A stretch of 64,000 nucleotides of DNA from assembly GCA_026929865.2 (NCBI GenBank), contig CM049396.1:26656001-26720000 (forward strand). The letters are read 5' to 3'. The translations under genes were made by a program, and so were the position numbers. Position 1 is the first letter of the stretch. Every line of letters begins with the position of its first letter. A model generated the notes under the pieces. It was not told the origin of the DNA, searched no databases, and worked only from the letters and a program-made list of their open reading frames with translations. Of this stretch, positions 25,616-37,449 are shown in pieces. The stretch is from Hyperoplus lanceolatus. Lineage: Eukaryota > Chordata > Actinopteri > Uranoscopiformes > Ammodytidae.

Positions 25616-26905
25616 GGGCCTATTTCAGGTAGCTGGTTTTACATACTCTGGGTTGACGAGCAACTCTGGGTTTTCGGTTTCAGAACAGTGGATCAGCGTT
25701 GGGTTAATCAACTCTGAGCGTGTTCACTCTGGGTGGAGCGTGTGCATAAAAGCCATCGTCAATGGATCGCTGAAAACATGATTCACCATGGAAACAGAAG
25801 AAACAAATGCTTGATCCTCCCACTTCTCCACTTCTCAAAAAAAAAAAAAAAAAAGAAAACTTCTCCGCTCCTCCCACTAGAGTAAGAAATATTAACTTAT
25901 GAACTTATGGAGAAGAATGAACGGGGATAGTCTCATAACTCTGATCTAATCACTTCGGCAATTCAGAAAAAAACAGTGCAAACGTTTTTTGTCAAGAGCA
26001 TCATTGCTTCCGTATGAGAAGCAAGTCTATTTTAAGAATTAAGTTACGCATATCAGCAGCAACAACATTATTAAGCTGCCGCTGCACAGCACTGCTGACA
26101 GTGTTTTATATTCGCTGTAGCCTATTATGTAGGCAAGCTATAATAGGCCTATACTGTGCAGTAAACAGACTGTCGCTTCTTTTAAATGGGGAGTGAAAGA
26201 TATTAACGTTTGACACATAAGGTGACAGTTTCCATTGTAGATCCTGATTGTTTTATTACCAGATCCCTTGTCCTCTAGTGATCACAGTTTAAATTATTAT
26301 ATTATTTCTATATTCATATTGGGCTATTTAACGAGGCTTGTCTGTGACTTTGGGATGACACAAGTGAACAGTAACGATCGCGTGCAGCCGCAGAATTACA
26401 TTTCAACCTGACATAAATAGCCTATGTTCAGTGGCACAGATGTTAAAAAACTACTGATGATGATAAAAATAAATAACGAGATACATACAATAGGTTTATT
26501 AATCTGACTGTAAAGCATGTTCACGATGTGTAAGGTGGACGCATATGAACGAACGAGGGCTGAGAACAAGGCTACTGATCAAATGATCGATCAAACGTAA
26601 AATCATCAGGAAATGATAAAAACATCCCGATGGAGATTTCTATGGAGTGATTTTGCTTTAAACTGTACAGGGTTGCGTTGTGACAGTGACTCTTTCTTCA
26701 GTCGGAGCTGCAGCGTAAAGTGAAAACAAACTCAGGGTAGGTCTAACCACCTATCCAGCAGGTTAGACCCACGGCGTATGTTGCCGCAGTAACTGACTCT
26801 CGGTTGCGCTGAACCTGCTTCTTGAAACGGAAAACCGAGAGTTTCCACTAACTCAGAGCGAACAAACTCTGGGTTGCCTCAAAACCAGCTACCTGAAATA
26901 GGCCC
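25616..26905. mobile_element. Non-autonomous PIF/Harbinger-type element
   Basis: The ends are GGGCCTATTTCAGGTAGCTG and its perfect reverse complement (CAGCTACCTGAAATAGGCCC), flanked on both sides by CTG (25613-25615 and 26906-26908). A 3-bp CWG/TWA target with a GGGCC-type terminus is characteristic of PIF/Harbinger. The interior has a poly-A run at about 25838-25855 and words such as AACTCTGGGTT repeated near both ends. There is no transposase or Myb-like ORF, so it is a 1.29-kb deletion derivative. Confidence 0.85.
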
Positions 26906-26908
26906 CTG

Positions 26909-27265
26909 ATCCATAGGTTCCTAAGGGAACTTTACCAGGCCTGGATTCCAGTTAACATCATTCTTAGTTACTCTGTTACCACTGCTTTTCAGGAGCTGAG
27001 CAGGGCCTAACCTTCACAGCTGAGTTTGCAATGTAGTGACATCTGTCAGTCAAGCAAACAAGCCTTAATAAAATGATGTCTTATGAAAAACTTGTTTAAG
27101 AAAAGATGTGAAATTATGTAAAGTGACACTTAATATTTGGTTACGTTATTGGAAATTAGTTCTCTGAGATTTTTTGCCTTTTCATTGAGAACTGCAGTGC
27201 TAAAACACATACCAAGTTAAATTTACAACACAAATTCAATAAGCAAATGGCTTTAAATGTGCATA
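26909..27265. other. Intergenic DNA, nothing recognised
   Basis: No feature supported. Confidence 0.4.
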
Positions 27266-27673
27266 TTATTTCTGTAAATGCTTAAGGATCATCTGAAATG
27301 TGTGCTCCATAGTGACCCTGTATTGTGGCCACATAACCACTTTGCTTGTATCTAAATACGACCAGGAGGGGATGATGACGGAAGCATTAAAACACTGAGT
27401 ACTGAGCAGATTAGCTCCTTGCTTCATTAAGCTGACCTCATGCACACTGCCTGTTGCATTGCATTGTGGGATTGTTATTTTTAACAGGGAGCCAGAAGGA
27501 CATGAATTAATAAAGCAATGAGGAGGATTTCTCTTTTTTAATCTACTCCCAAATTCAACAAGTTCAACGCAGTACGGCTTTTCTTTCCAGAAGAACAGAG
27601 TTGTGAGCGAGGCGAGCAACAAGCAAAGCAACACAAGGTGGCAGCTGTTTGGTTTACCTGAATGAAGGGCCAC
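27266..27673 (-). CDS. Unrecognised 135-residue ORF, doubtful gene
   Basis: The ORF starts at an ATG at 27671-27673. Residues 12-29 form a hydrophobic stretch (HLVLLCLLLASLTTLFFW) that would serve as a signal peptide or membrane anchor. It is followed by a cysteine-containing region with one N-x-T and one N-x-S sequon. No family is recognised. An adjoining exon, promoter or poly(A) signal was not identified. A single ORF of this length can arise by chance in 64 kb, so only the hydrophobic start followed by cysteines and sequons makes it worth listing. Confidence 0.15.
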   Translation of the reverse strand: MALHSGKPNSCHLVLLCLLLASLTTLFFWKEKPYCVELVEFGSRLKKRNPPHCFINSCPSGSLLKITIPQCNATGSVHEVSLMKQGANLLSTQCFNASVIIPSWSYLDTSKVVMWPQYRVTMEHTFQMILKHLQK

Positions 27674-28459
27674 CTGAGAGACAGAACTAGATGCTTATTT
27701 GATTTCAGCACATGTTGTTAATAAAGGCCTTATGCTCCTCTCTGCTGCTATGATTTCATTTGGACGCATAATGCTGAACATTAATATCAATACCTACACT
27801 ATTGATTTTTCCTCTCCGTCTGCTTTGAAAGAGGGGAGAATGTCAGAGCAGGGTAAAAAGAAGGGGGGATTCGATTACACTGAATTTAATTTAGGTGGTT
27901 TCATGTCGGCAATGGGCATAGATATCCTGAAATTCAAACTCGTCTGAAGTCCAGTTCAATATCCTTGCTTGACCCTCTATCCTGTGATTTTGTCTCATAG
28001 GCAGGAGATGCATTACTCGAAAGGGGAGGGAGGAAGCTCTGATCTCTCTCCCTCCTCTCTCTTTGCAGGCTTACCCGCAAAACCACACACAGGGTCTATG
28101 AAGGGTCAGTGTTGCAGCATATCCATAGAGAGGGAAAAAGGCCAAGAACAGGGGGGGGCGTTGAATGGAAATCCTATACCCAGAATTTCCCTTTGGGCCT
28201 AGCAAAGGGCATCTGTTTGTGCAAAGGTGGTTTGTGGTGATTGTTTTGGTATTCAACTGTCATCCTTTGCTGTTAAGGTCAGAGTTCCCTTGCTTGGTTT
28301 ACACTTGATTTTTAAAAAAAATAATAATATTAAAGCCTCTGGAAATCTGGTCTTAAATAGTCAAAATCAATATATGATATTAAAGTTGGCCGTGTGAATA
28401 AGCTTTTGCAAAGATCAGATTGAAAATAAATGTTCATAAAAATTAGAAAAGTTTTTCCT
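27674..28459. other. Intergenic DNA, nothing recognised
   Basis: No supported feature. Confidence 0.4.
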
Positions 28460-28463
28460 TTAA

Positions 28464-28978
28464 AGCTCCCATATTATACACTTTTTGGTTCTATTATACA
28501 CCATATTATATGGTCTTAGTGGTCCCTAATACGTTTTTCTTTAATTGTTTGCTGAAAAAAACTTTCAGATAATTTATTGTACTATGCTGATGTTCAGCTA
28601 ATCTCACAATGACCTATTTTTTAAAAAGAGCTGCAGCTCCCCTCGTAAATATACAATCTTTGAGCTCCCCCCGCCCCCTGTCCGGAAGCGAAGCCAGATA
28701 CGCCTCACCCTCTGTCTGTCAGGGCCGTGGACCAATAAGAAATAGGGGTGTGGGCTGCACAGTGGAAGCTTCTGGCTTTCCAGTTTTTGAGGTCAGAAAC
28801 AAGGAGAATTCTGACTGGAGTATATTGGGGGGAGGGGTGAGGGTTTCAGAAAGGGGGAGAGTGAGAAAAGGAGAGATTGTTATTTTTTTTAAATATTTTG
28901 GCAGTCTCTAGGCACACCGTGGACCCATGGATATGTTAGAACACATTTAAAAAGTGAATTTAGCATAATATGTGACCT
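28464..28978 (+). mobile_element. TTAA-type element, short copy (0.5 kb)
   Basis: TTAA at 28460-28463 and 28979-28982 flanks termini AGCTCCCATATTATAC and (reverse complement) AGGTCACATATTATGC. It is the same family as 22916-24067 in the opposite orientation, with most of the middle missing. The intact TTAA on both sides fixes the boundary for the family. Confidence 0.72.
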
Positions 28979-28982
28979 TTAA

Positions 28983-30913
28983 GCTTTTTTTCTGTCTAGA
29001 CCCTTTGACAGGACTGTGGCGTGGCTGTATCAAACGGTCTCCAAGTCAACAGTTATGGTCCTCATAGAATTATATACTGTAGTTAGAAGGATTTTGTGGG
29101 TTTGGGCTTTAAAAATTGCGTCTGGAAAGTAGTCCAGTCGTAAATGTAAAGTAATTGCGATTGATGTTGAGGGGCAAGCTGGCACCTCATTCATCAGAGA
29201 ACAAACTGAATCTCGATATATATTCCTCTGAATGTGCACTTTGGTAATTGGCTACAATCATAATTAATGGTTTCACTCAACAGAGAATATTAAAGAACAG
29301 ATGTTTACTTGACCTAAGTCAATAGTTGCAGAAACCTTCAATTATGGCCGCCCTACGGGGGACAAAGATGGAGCATTAATCTGGACCAATTGACAGTAGA
29401 TTGAATTGATTACCTTATTATAAGGAAGCTTGGTTATTATTGCCATAACTCACTGCCGATTAGCAATCTTTCGCGATGCGAAAAGAGACAGCGTAAACAC
29501 GATCAAGACCTAATCACATGACTAGACCATATTCATCTTGTATACTTGATTAGGTCAAATGTACAGAGAAAGGCAGACGGAGAAGCGAGTGGGTATCAAT
29601 TTCAAGATATGAAAATGATTTCCATAGACAGCCCTGGGTGGTGAGATGCTACTGTGCACCCACCTGATTGGATACCATTAATCATGACTAAACAGTCCAT
29701 TGTTGCAGTAGAGCATGCCTTCAACATATTTCATGTTTGCTTTGAAACCATAATCCAACTACAAACATACAAAAAGACACATAAACAGACGTGAGGATAC
29801 TCTGCTATCAAGACTGGTGAGATTTTCATTTGAACAGATTTAGCAGTAGCAGTGCGAGTTCAGACAGCTGACGTGGAGAGTTTTGCCTTGATTTTTCACT
29901 CCGCTTGCTGATTCGCTTGAATTGAGACGTACACCCCCTGTTCTCTGCCTGCATGACGAGGGCCAGCATCTGAACTTCCAGCCCTGTCAAGTGTGTGTGT
30001 GAGTGTGTTGGATGCATCCTTCTGACAGCTCTATCGCTTTACTTTGCACCCCCATCTCCCTCCCCAGCCCTCCATTTCACACCATAGAGGTCAGGGATTC
30101 AGTGTGTGTTTGTGTGTGTGTGTGTGTGGAGTAGAGGAGAGAAAAGGAGCTGAAGCGTGTAGAGGGAGAAGCTGTCTACCTTCTCAGCCCGTGGTGTTGT
30201 CAGGTCTGTGGTGTTAAAGAACTCCGACAGAATGTCCCCTACCTCACCTTGCTGCAAACAGGGGCTGATATCAGCTTTCATCCGTGGCACCAGAGTGTGA
30301 GAAGTGCGTGCACGTGTCCGCCGAAGAAAGAAAAGTTTGTTCTTCTCATAAAATGTTTTTATGTGTGTGCACCACAGCACATGTGTGTATGTGCCCTTGT
30401 CCCTGCTCGGTATTGCTTCACTCGCTTCAATATTTATCTCCTGTGTGGGAAAGACCGACTTGAGGACGACTTGAGGATTAATGCAATCCTCAAACAGAAT
30501 ACAACATGTCAGCCTTTCACACCAACTCTTCCCCCTGGTGACCTAGATGAGATGGTTTTCACGGCAAAGAGGGAATATATCGACCATGAACTGAATGGAG
30601 GACTGGTATCACATGCAGGCTTCTTTGAGTCCACCTAAACAGATTTCCCTCTCTGCACAGCATATACATTATAAGGCAGTTAGAGAAATAGCCTGCTTTC
30701 AATGATGTTTTTATTTTTTGATACTTCATTTATAACCTAAAGTTGAATTAGAAAAGCAAGACCCAAAGACAATCCCTGTACCCAGATGGTGTACAGCTTT
30801 AAAAAAGAAATAATTATGGTGAAAAAAGAGCAGTAATTTACTCCTCCTAATGTGTTAGTCAAATGTCATGAAACCTCTTTATTTTATTAGATTCAGTAAG
30901 CGGATTTTTAGCA
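28983..30913. other. Intergenic DNA; possible conserved noncoding sequence
   Basis: No transposon end or supported exon. The block 29330-29560 is rich in homeobox-core words (ATTAATC, TTGATTAC, CCAATTGA), which occurs in enhancers but also by chance in AT-rich DNA. The 129-codon ORF at 30249-30638 has no domain. Confidence 0.35.
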
Positions 30914-30942
30914 AACTTCCTGTCAGTGACTGCAGTTAGCAG
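30914..30942 (+). repeat. 29-bp fragment of the 10015-10356 MITE
   Basis: Exact match to 10046-10074 (starting AACTTCCTGTCAGTGACTGC). Ends of the element were not found around it. Confidence 0.6.
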
Positions 30943-31533
30943 CAGGCCTGCCCAGACAAATGACTGGGCCCCTGATAAGGTCCAGTCATTGGGCCCCCTT
31001 CACTCATACTGAACTTGTATCAATGTGCATGATGCGCTTATTCCTACATAAACACATACCTGTACACAGGGCCGGTTCTAGCCAGTTAGATTAGGGTGGG
31101 CTACTGGAAATAATAGTGGGCAGAGACACCGACGAAGCGAGCGCGTGAGCGGAAATTTTGTGCTCTTGAAAGATCTCTGCACCTGCTTTTTGGCACATTA
31201 ACTCTAACATTTACTGTAATGTAAGCTTTTAGACACACCAATGCTGTAGGGGGGGTTACCATGATATCACTGCTACCAGAAGCTTTCCTCATCAGTATAA
31301 CAACCATCTGCTACCTTCGTTTAAAGGCTAAATATGTAATTTTCTGATTTTCTTAGAAAATAATAGATAACATGTACAGAATAATTTCAAAGACACCTCA
31401 AAACTTGATGAAATATCACAGTATCTCTGAATTGAAAATACAGTTCTGCTAGCAGAAATACTGATATTAAAGGAATACTTCCTCCATTTGGAACCTGCGT
31501 TCTATCATTATAAAATGGCTATTATAATACACT
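30943..31533. other. Repeat-like but unclassified DNA
   Basis: Contains GGGCCCC/TGGGCCCCC and GGGCCGGTTCTAG words reminiscent of old hAT fragments. No end pair could be matched. Confidence 0.3.
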
Positions 31534-31799
31534 CAACAAAAATATAAACGCAACACTTTTGTTTTTGCTCCCATTTTTCATGAGATGGACTTAAAGATCT
31601 AAAATTCATTCCAGATACACAATATTACCATTTCTCTCAAACATTGTTCACAAAACTGTCTAAATGTGTGATAGTGAGCACTTCTGCTTTGCTGAGATAA
31701 TCCATCCCACATCACAGGTGTGCCATATCAAGATGCTGATCTGACATCATGATTAGTGCACAGGTGTGCCTTAGACTGTCCACAATAAAAGGCTGCATT
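31534..31799 (+). mobile_element. Tc1-like element, left terminal repeat only
   Basis: Starts CTCAACAAAAATATAAACGC, then ATGAGATGGACTT, and continues to GTCCACAATAAAAGGC. It matches 58166-58430 closely. This is the long inverted terminal repeat of a common fish Tc1/mariner family; transposase and right end are missing. Confidence 0.8.
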
Positions 31800-32338
31800 T
31801 GAAGACCGATTGCGTCATAGCGGCGCGCAAAGGCTGTCCCGTTTGCAAGGCTCCTCATATGCGGCCGATAAATGCAGCCTTCGTTTCACGGTTTTGAAGG
31901 CTGCATCAGATGGATCCTTCGCGGCCCAACATATCCCATGATTCATTGCGTTTTTTTCAGAGATGGCATAAAATAAAATAAGAAATAACAAAACAGCAAC
32001 GTGTTGCTCCATCTTCTTAACTTTTAACATCCTTTCTTTTTTTCTTGTGCTTTTTTTTTCTTTTTGTCTGGTAGGCAACTTCTTTTTCTTTTTTCCTCCG
32101 TTGACAAGGCTGTCTCCGTTGGCAGCAATCAGGGTTGCTAGGCAGCACAGGAGCGGCAAGTCGTCACGCAAGGTAACGGCTTGTTACGTAAACCGGAAAT
32201 GCTCGTAAACCGAGACCTGCGGAGACCGTCTCATTTAACAAGGCTCGTTGGCCTTAAAACCGGCTTTCATAGGCTATAGCCTTCATAGACCGCGAGACTG
32301 CGTCCTACCAAGTGCGTGGTCTCTGTAATGGGACATAG
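31800..32338. other. Unclassified, repeat-like
   Basis: Words such as AAGGCTGCAT and CTGTCCCGTTT/AATGGGACA suggest an old inverted-repeat element, but no boundary or coding content can be supported. Confidence 0.3.
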
Positions 32339-32346
32339 CTGCTATG

Positions 32347-32986
32347 CAGTGTTGCCAACTCTTCAGTAAGGAAAGTAGCTATTGGCTGTCCAAAAAGTCG
32401 CTAGAAGTCGCCAGATGACGTCATCACCTAATTTGCATATTTGTTGATGACGTCATCGCCTAATTTGCATACTTGTAGACAGGGGTTTTATACAGTAATA
32501 TTTGAATAGATGAGGTTCTAGTGTTATGAACGTGACAATCGCATAAACAACCAACGTGGTAATGTTAAGTCTAGCAGTAATCATACATGCTCATGGTTTA
32601 AAAAAGCACTGCAAAACATTTTGAATTGCACTACTCGTAGACTGTAGAAAAGGTGGGAAAAGCTGCTAACTGCTAATAGTGATGCTAACGGAACACGAGC
32701 GGAGAGGTGTATCTCCTGCTCTGACCGAAGCTGGGAGGGGCTGCTGCGCGAGGACCGGGCCGTCTGTCAGTGCTCTGTTACGGGGGACGGGCCGGGAGGC
32801 TCCCGCTGCTCGTTGAGAAGCGTTAAAAGTGATACTTGCTTCGGCGAAAAAGTCACCAATTACACCAGAAAAAAAAGCTAGATTTGTCGCTTGTCGCTGT
32901 TTTGAAAAAAAAAAGTCGCCAGGGGGGCTGAAAAGTCGCTAAATATAGCGACAAAATCGCTAAGTTGGCAACACTGCTGCTATGTT
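32347..32986. mobile_element. 640-bp non-autonomous hAT element
   Basis: The ends CAGTGTTGCCAACT and AGTTGGCAACACTG form a perfect 14-bp inverted repeat, flanked by exact 8-bp duplications CTGCTATG at 32339-32346 and 32987-32994. Internal GTCGCTAGAAGTCGCC-type words recur near both ends. A related right-hand portion is nested in the hAT element at 58866-60226 (about 59617-59969). Confidence 0.9.
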
Positions 32987-32994
32987 GGGCCCGA

Positions 32995-33650
32995 GGACTA
33001 CAGACTGCTATTTCCGCACATTTTTATGCCAACCAATAAGGAATGAGGGAGGCGGGACCTCCCTCACGAGATGTAAACAGAATGTCCGCCATGTTTCTTC
33101 CCCGCTAAGCGAGAAGCCGAAACACCGATCATGGCAGAAGGAAATGTTCCATTAGAAAAGCCTGAAGGGGATTTTTAATGTTTACTGCAGTGAACGAACA
33201 TTCGTGTACACCTGTATAAACCGGATTACAGCGAGGAAGAGAGGTGATAGTCGTCAGGAGGAAGAGGAGAACCTAGCTACACTAGCAGCTACTCCATGCT
33301 GTGGAAGAGGAGCCCCAGTGCCTAGTGTGTTCGCGGCGTTCACTGTTAGAAATTTCACTGTAGCTTTGCTCCACGTATTGAAAGACAGACCCCGGAGACA
33401 TATTTACGGTGGCCCTGAGCGGTCACAGCACGCAACATCAGAAAACACATGCAAGAAGACAAAACACCAGCAAATTAAGAAAACATCTTCATCAATTTGA
33501 CAACACATGCGCAGCATTTAGAAAACGCGCAGCAAAGACCACAACACAACTCATTAAAAAACCGCTGCAAATAGGCCACAACACAACGGAAATAGGCCAC
33601 AACACAACGGAAGTGTTTCCAGAGGACACTTAAAAGTGATGCACACGTCA
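32995..33650. other. Intergenic, partly repetitive
   Basis: Two tandem copies of GGCCACAACACAACGGAA lie near 33575-33612. The ORFs around 33204-33633 are short and lack domains. Confidence 0.35.
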
Positions 33651-33658
33651 GGCTTGTT

Positions 33659-35366
33659 CATAGACATTATAAAGGATAGACGTCGCGTTGGCCGCTACTG
33701 CCTATTGGCGCTGACGAGAAATGCGGCCGCCATCTTGAACCGGTCACACGTTCCACTCAGTGTAGTCTGTTTGGCTGGTGGAATGAACTGTCAGCGCATG
33801 TAATTAATCATATCTCATTAAATACCAAACTGATTTTCACGTGGTTTTCTTTGCTGCAAAGATCATACATGTAGCTAAGATACAGGGCACAAGTTTCAAC
33901 GTGTTTTAATATTCATAGTGGGCTTAACAGTCATAGAATATTCTGATATGATATAAGTAACCAGACGTCCGAGATCAAAACGAGGAACATCCCCCGAAAA
34001 GGGAAGCAGAAACAGATAGGGGCAGTAAAGTCAGCTATTTTAATAAGTTAACAATATATGATTAGGCTATATATAAATATATTTATTCATTTACAGTGAC
34101 GAGCATACACAATAAAGACAATCACATGGATAACATAAACAGAGAACAGAAATAAAATAGGATAAAATATATTAATTTAAATAAAGTAGGCCTATACAAA
34201 ATACAAAACAAGAGCAAAAATAAAATACTAAACAAACAATGAATTCAGCTAAAACAGTTACAGTCAGATGTGTAAAATTCAGAAATCATAGATTCAGATA
34301 AACCAAGAGGAAGAGCAGTCATTTTTAAATTGCTCTGCAGAGCGTTCCATGAATTAGGGGCACTACATGAAAAGGCAGTTAGGCCTATTCCTAAACTGGA
34401 GTTAGCTCGGGGCAATTTAGGAGTAGTCGAGCATGGTACATATGAAGGGTGGATGTTTCCCATGAAGGCATTAAATAGCCTATAAATAAAAACCAGTGTA
34501 TAATATCTCATTAAAAGAGAAGGACAACATGAGTGTTCATGTAAAAATATGTTTTATTTCTCTAATTTAAAACACAAGCTTGTTAGGCAATTGCCTCTTA
34601 AAAGAGGACGGGATTTTTTAAAAGCAAAGTCTTCTTGGTTGTCCAATGTTCTATACTGGGGGGAATACCAAATTCAGTCTAGTCTCGAGTTGGTTCCTCA
34701 GACACAGACAGGAAATCAATGCGTGCCTTGCAGCGCGGTACATTTAAAAACACATTCAATACAAAACCACAGCAATCAAAAGTATTAAATTAAGGGAAAA
34801 TCAAACAACAACAGCGAACAATAGGCCTAATACTCAAATGCATAAAATAAAGTTAACCATCCTTACAATCGTATTTTACTCCGAAGAGAAATTCAAGCGA
34901 GGCGAGTTTGGCAATGTGGTGCAGCCTTAATTTGTGAAAGACAGACACAACCAATGACAACAAGTCGGAATGGTGGTTGTCGATGCCAAACTGTGTCTCT
35001 TCAATATGTTCCCCAAGCAGAAACATATCCTCCGTTTCAATCTCCTCCCGGACGTAGTGTGTGACTCGGACGTCTGGTTACTTATATCATATCAGAATCT
35101 TCTATGACTGTTAAGCCCACTATGAATATTAAAACACGTGGAAACTTGTGCCCTGTATCTTAGCTACATGTATGATCTTTGCAGCAAAGAAAACCGCGTG
35201 AAAATCAGTTTGGTATTTAATGTGATATGATTAATTACATGCGCTGACAGTTCATTCCACCTGCCAAACAGACTACACTGAGTGGAACGTGTGACCGGTC
35301 CAAGATGGCGCCCGCATTTCTCGCGCTCAATGCCCAATGCGGCGTCTATCCTTTATAATGTCTATG
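33659..35366. mobile_element. DNA element with arms of about 300 bp (hAT- or P-type)
   Basis: The left arm (33659-33973, beginning CATAGACATTATAAAGGATA) is the reverse complement of 35065-35366 with scattered mismatches and small gaps. The flanking 8-mers GGCTTGTT and GGCTTGTG match at 7 of 8 bases, suggesting an 8-bp target duplication as in hAT and P elements. The interior carries a LINE fragment on the minus strand (34245-34511) and no transposase. Confidence 0.7.
34245..34511 (-). pseudogene. C-terminal LINE reverse-transcriptase remnant
   Basis: The frame reads YVPCSTTPKLPRANSSLG, then AFSCSAPNSWNALQSNLKM and ends CNCFS. The PRxxTxxG...AFSxxAPxxWNxLPxxLK pattern is the standard C-terminus of L2/jockey-type LINE ORF2 proteins. 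Only about 80 residues remain. It sits inside the long-armed element 33659-35366. Confidence 0.55.
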
Positions 35367-35374
35367 GGCTTGTG

Positions 35375-35897
35375 TTTAAGCATATTTTGACCATGATTTT
35401 GACTCACAGTGCTATTAAGGTTATCTTTCCGTCTACACTAGCCTACGCTGTGTAGCAAATGTTGGCAATCTAAAAGTGTGATTAAAGCCGTTTTACTGGA
35501 CTGTGGAGGAGAAGACTGAGACACCATCTGTCCGAAATGTTAGTAGCCATATTTTTTAAATAATCATGGCCCATTGTTAGTTGAATGTCTGTGAGGTCCT
35601 TTATCATATTCCTCCTATAATAACCAACACTGACTGAAATTAGATAATGCTGTGGGGTTTAGTAGTTAGCGTTCGCTAGCTTAACCGTTAGCTTTAGGCT
35701 AACCGTTTGAGCTGTGGAGTCTTTGGCAATGACTGTTGTCGCCTGAGGCTCGTTTTTCTGAACTCACATTAGACCTGCAATGAAGGTCCCTGTGTGAAAA
35801 ACAAATGGTGAAACTGACTGGTGTGTTGGAAACTGTAAAGAGTATTTTTTTTAATAGCTTCAGGCTGCTACCTGTCTGACTAAGCAGTAGTGGTACA
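35375..35897. other. Intergenic DNA, nothing recognised
   Basis: No exon or repeat end supported up to the start of duplicated block A. Confidence 0.35.
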
Positions 35898-36150
35898 AGC
35901 AGCAGTATCTCCAGTGTAATGTGTATACAGACAAGAATACTCTTAAGTTGTCTCTGCTGGTGTTTGTTTCCTGTCCAAACATCACAGTATCACTCAGAAC
36001 TAGTTTCTTATTGAGCCAGGGCTATACTGAATTTATTAGTAGCCTATCTTATTTTATAATGGAAGAAAAAACGAAGCTCCTCTGTTTGTGGCTTTGCCAT
36101 AACTACAGATCAGCTACATGATGTTACATTGGATGTGCCATGTTTTACAG

Positions 36151-36305
36151 ATGTGAGTGACCTGAGGGAGCCTGTGTTTGATGAAGTGTCCGTTGACCCA
36201 CCCGGACCTTCACACAGCTATCTGTTCCATCAGAGGACGTGTTCACTGGGTGGGACAGGTGGTCTTCTTCAGGGATACCAGCAACAACAGCAGCAACATC
36301 TATGA
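36151..36305 (+). CDS. Candidate terminal coding exon, copy A
   Basis: After an acceptor-like TGTTTTACAG at 36141-36150, a frame of 50 residues runs to TGA at 36303-36305: DVSDLREPVFDEVSV, then DPPGPSHSYLF, a CSLGGTGG segment and a terminal poly-glutamine run before HL. The paralogous exon in copy B differs mostly at silent or conservative positions and by two in-frame 3-bp gains, the pattern expected of coding sequence. No protein family is recognised. Upstream exons were not found, since the sequence before it has stops in the frame. AATAAA-type signals lie in the downstream shared block near 37580 and 37660. Confidence 0.4.
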
Positions 36306-36689
36306 CATGAGCTTTATTACCAGCTGACAAAACAGCATACAAGAAGTCATTCACCTACATCAGGGGTGGCCACTGTTTTTCAGCTTGTGAGCTACTTTTA
36401 AAATGACCAAGTCGAAGTGAGCTACCACCTACTATTAGGGGTCAAAAGTCACGGTTCGGTACGTACCTCGGTTTTTAAGTCACGGTTCTGTTCTGTACAG
36501 TACGGTTCTCAGTTAAAAGGAAAAATGTGCAGAATTGCAGCCTAAAGGTATTTTCCAGTATAGAAAAGAAAAAACTGCTGCATACAACCAAAGTCTCCAG
36601 TAAATAAAATACTTCTTAAATAAAAGTGAAAGTCCTTCTTCACGGCAACACTTTCCTTGCACATAAAACGGATACATTCCCCCTCTTGT

Positions 36690-37000
36690 TAAATACCATT
36701 GATACACCCAGTGTTTTCTGCTATTGCGTCCAATGTCCAGCTGGGTGAAAATAGTAGCCAGCTGAGATCCCGCCCCTCCAAGGGGGGTCCGGGGGTATGC
36801 CCCCCCGGGAGATTTTTTTAAGTTTTTAAAGTGAAATGCATGAATCTGGTGCACTTTGATAGAGAAATTATGAATTTTGCATGAAAAAAAATGGAGACAC
36901 TGTGTCAGATGCATTAGAAGCTATTGGAGAAAGACACATGGATTTTCCATAATAATATTTATTTAAAATAAAATATTATGCAGGGTCCTCTGGGATGGGC
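36690..37000 (-). repeat. Dispersed repeat, inverted relative to 46320-46660
   Basis: Shares GGGGGTATGCCCCC, AATGCATGAATCTGGTGCA and GGATTTTCCATA words with 46320-46660 in opposite orientation. Family unknown; it lies inside different hAT elements in copies A and B. Confidence 0.6.
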
Positions 37001-37069
37001 TTGTTGCTCTTTTTCTTTTATGGGACATATTTCTCTGTAGTACAATGAGTGCATTTCAATTATTTGAAA

Positions 37070-37157
37070 ATTAAAGGGCCATATTACATTATATTCTTAA
37101 AATGTGCCACGGGCCAATAAAAAGCGGGCCCGCGGGCCGTAGTTTGGACACCCCTGC
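37070..37157 (-). mobile_element. hAT terminus fragment
   Basis: GGGCCCGCGGGCCGTAG, then TTTGGACACCCCTG, is the same terminal type as at 6640, here in reverse. The rest of the element is not visible. Confidence 0.55.
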
Positions 37158-37393
37158 ACTAGAATATGTGGTGGTCTGTTTGTGTGAACAGTCTTCCTCT
37201 CTCTGGCTGTATTTTACATAGTAGAATTTGTCATAGTGCAGAAGCCTCTCCACTTCCTTGACTTGGATTAGCTTTGGTTAGCTCACTGGCTAACAAACTG
37301 ATATGTACTGTATGTCAAATTAGAAAGTGGTGTCCTCTCTCCCTCCACCAAACTTCGGCGCATGCTCGCACGGCTCGTTCGCTCTTTCATAGT

Positions 37394-37413
37394 AAAAAAA
37401 AAAAAATAAAAAA

Positions 37414-37445
<32 letters not shown>
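37394..37445. repeat. Poly-A/poly-T tract
   Basis: An A-run is followed directly by a T-run of about 26 bases. Confidence 0.9.

Positions 37446-37449
<4 letters not shown>

Noticed and set aside
31815-32171. 118-codon lysine-rich minus-strand ORF
   Set aside because: Its Lys run is a poly-T/C simple stretch and there is no domain or splice context.
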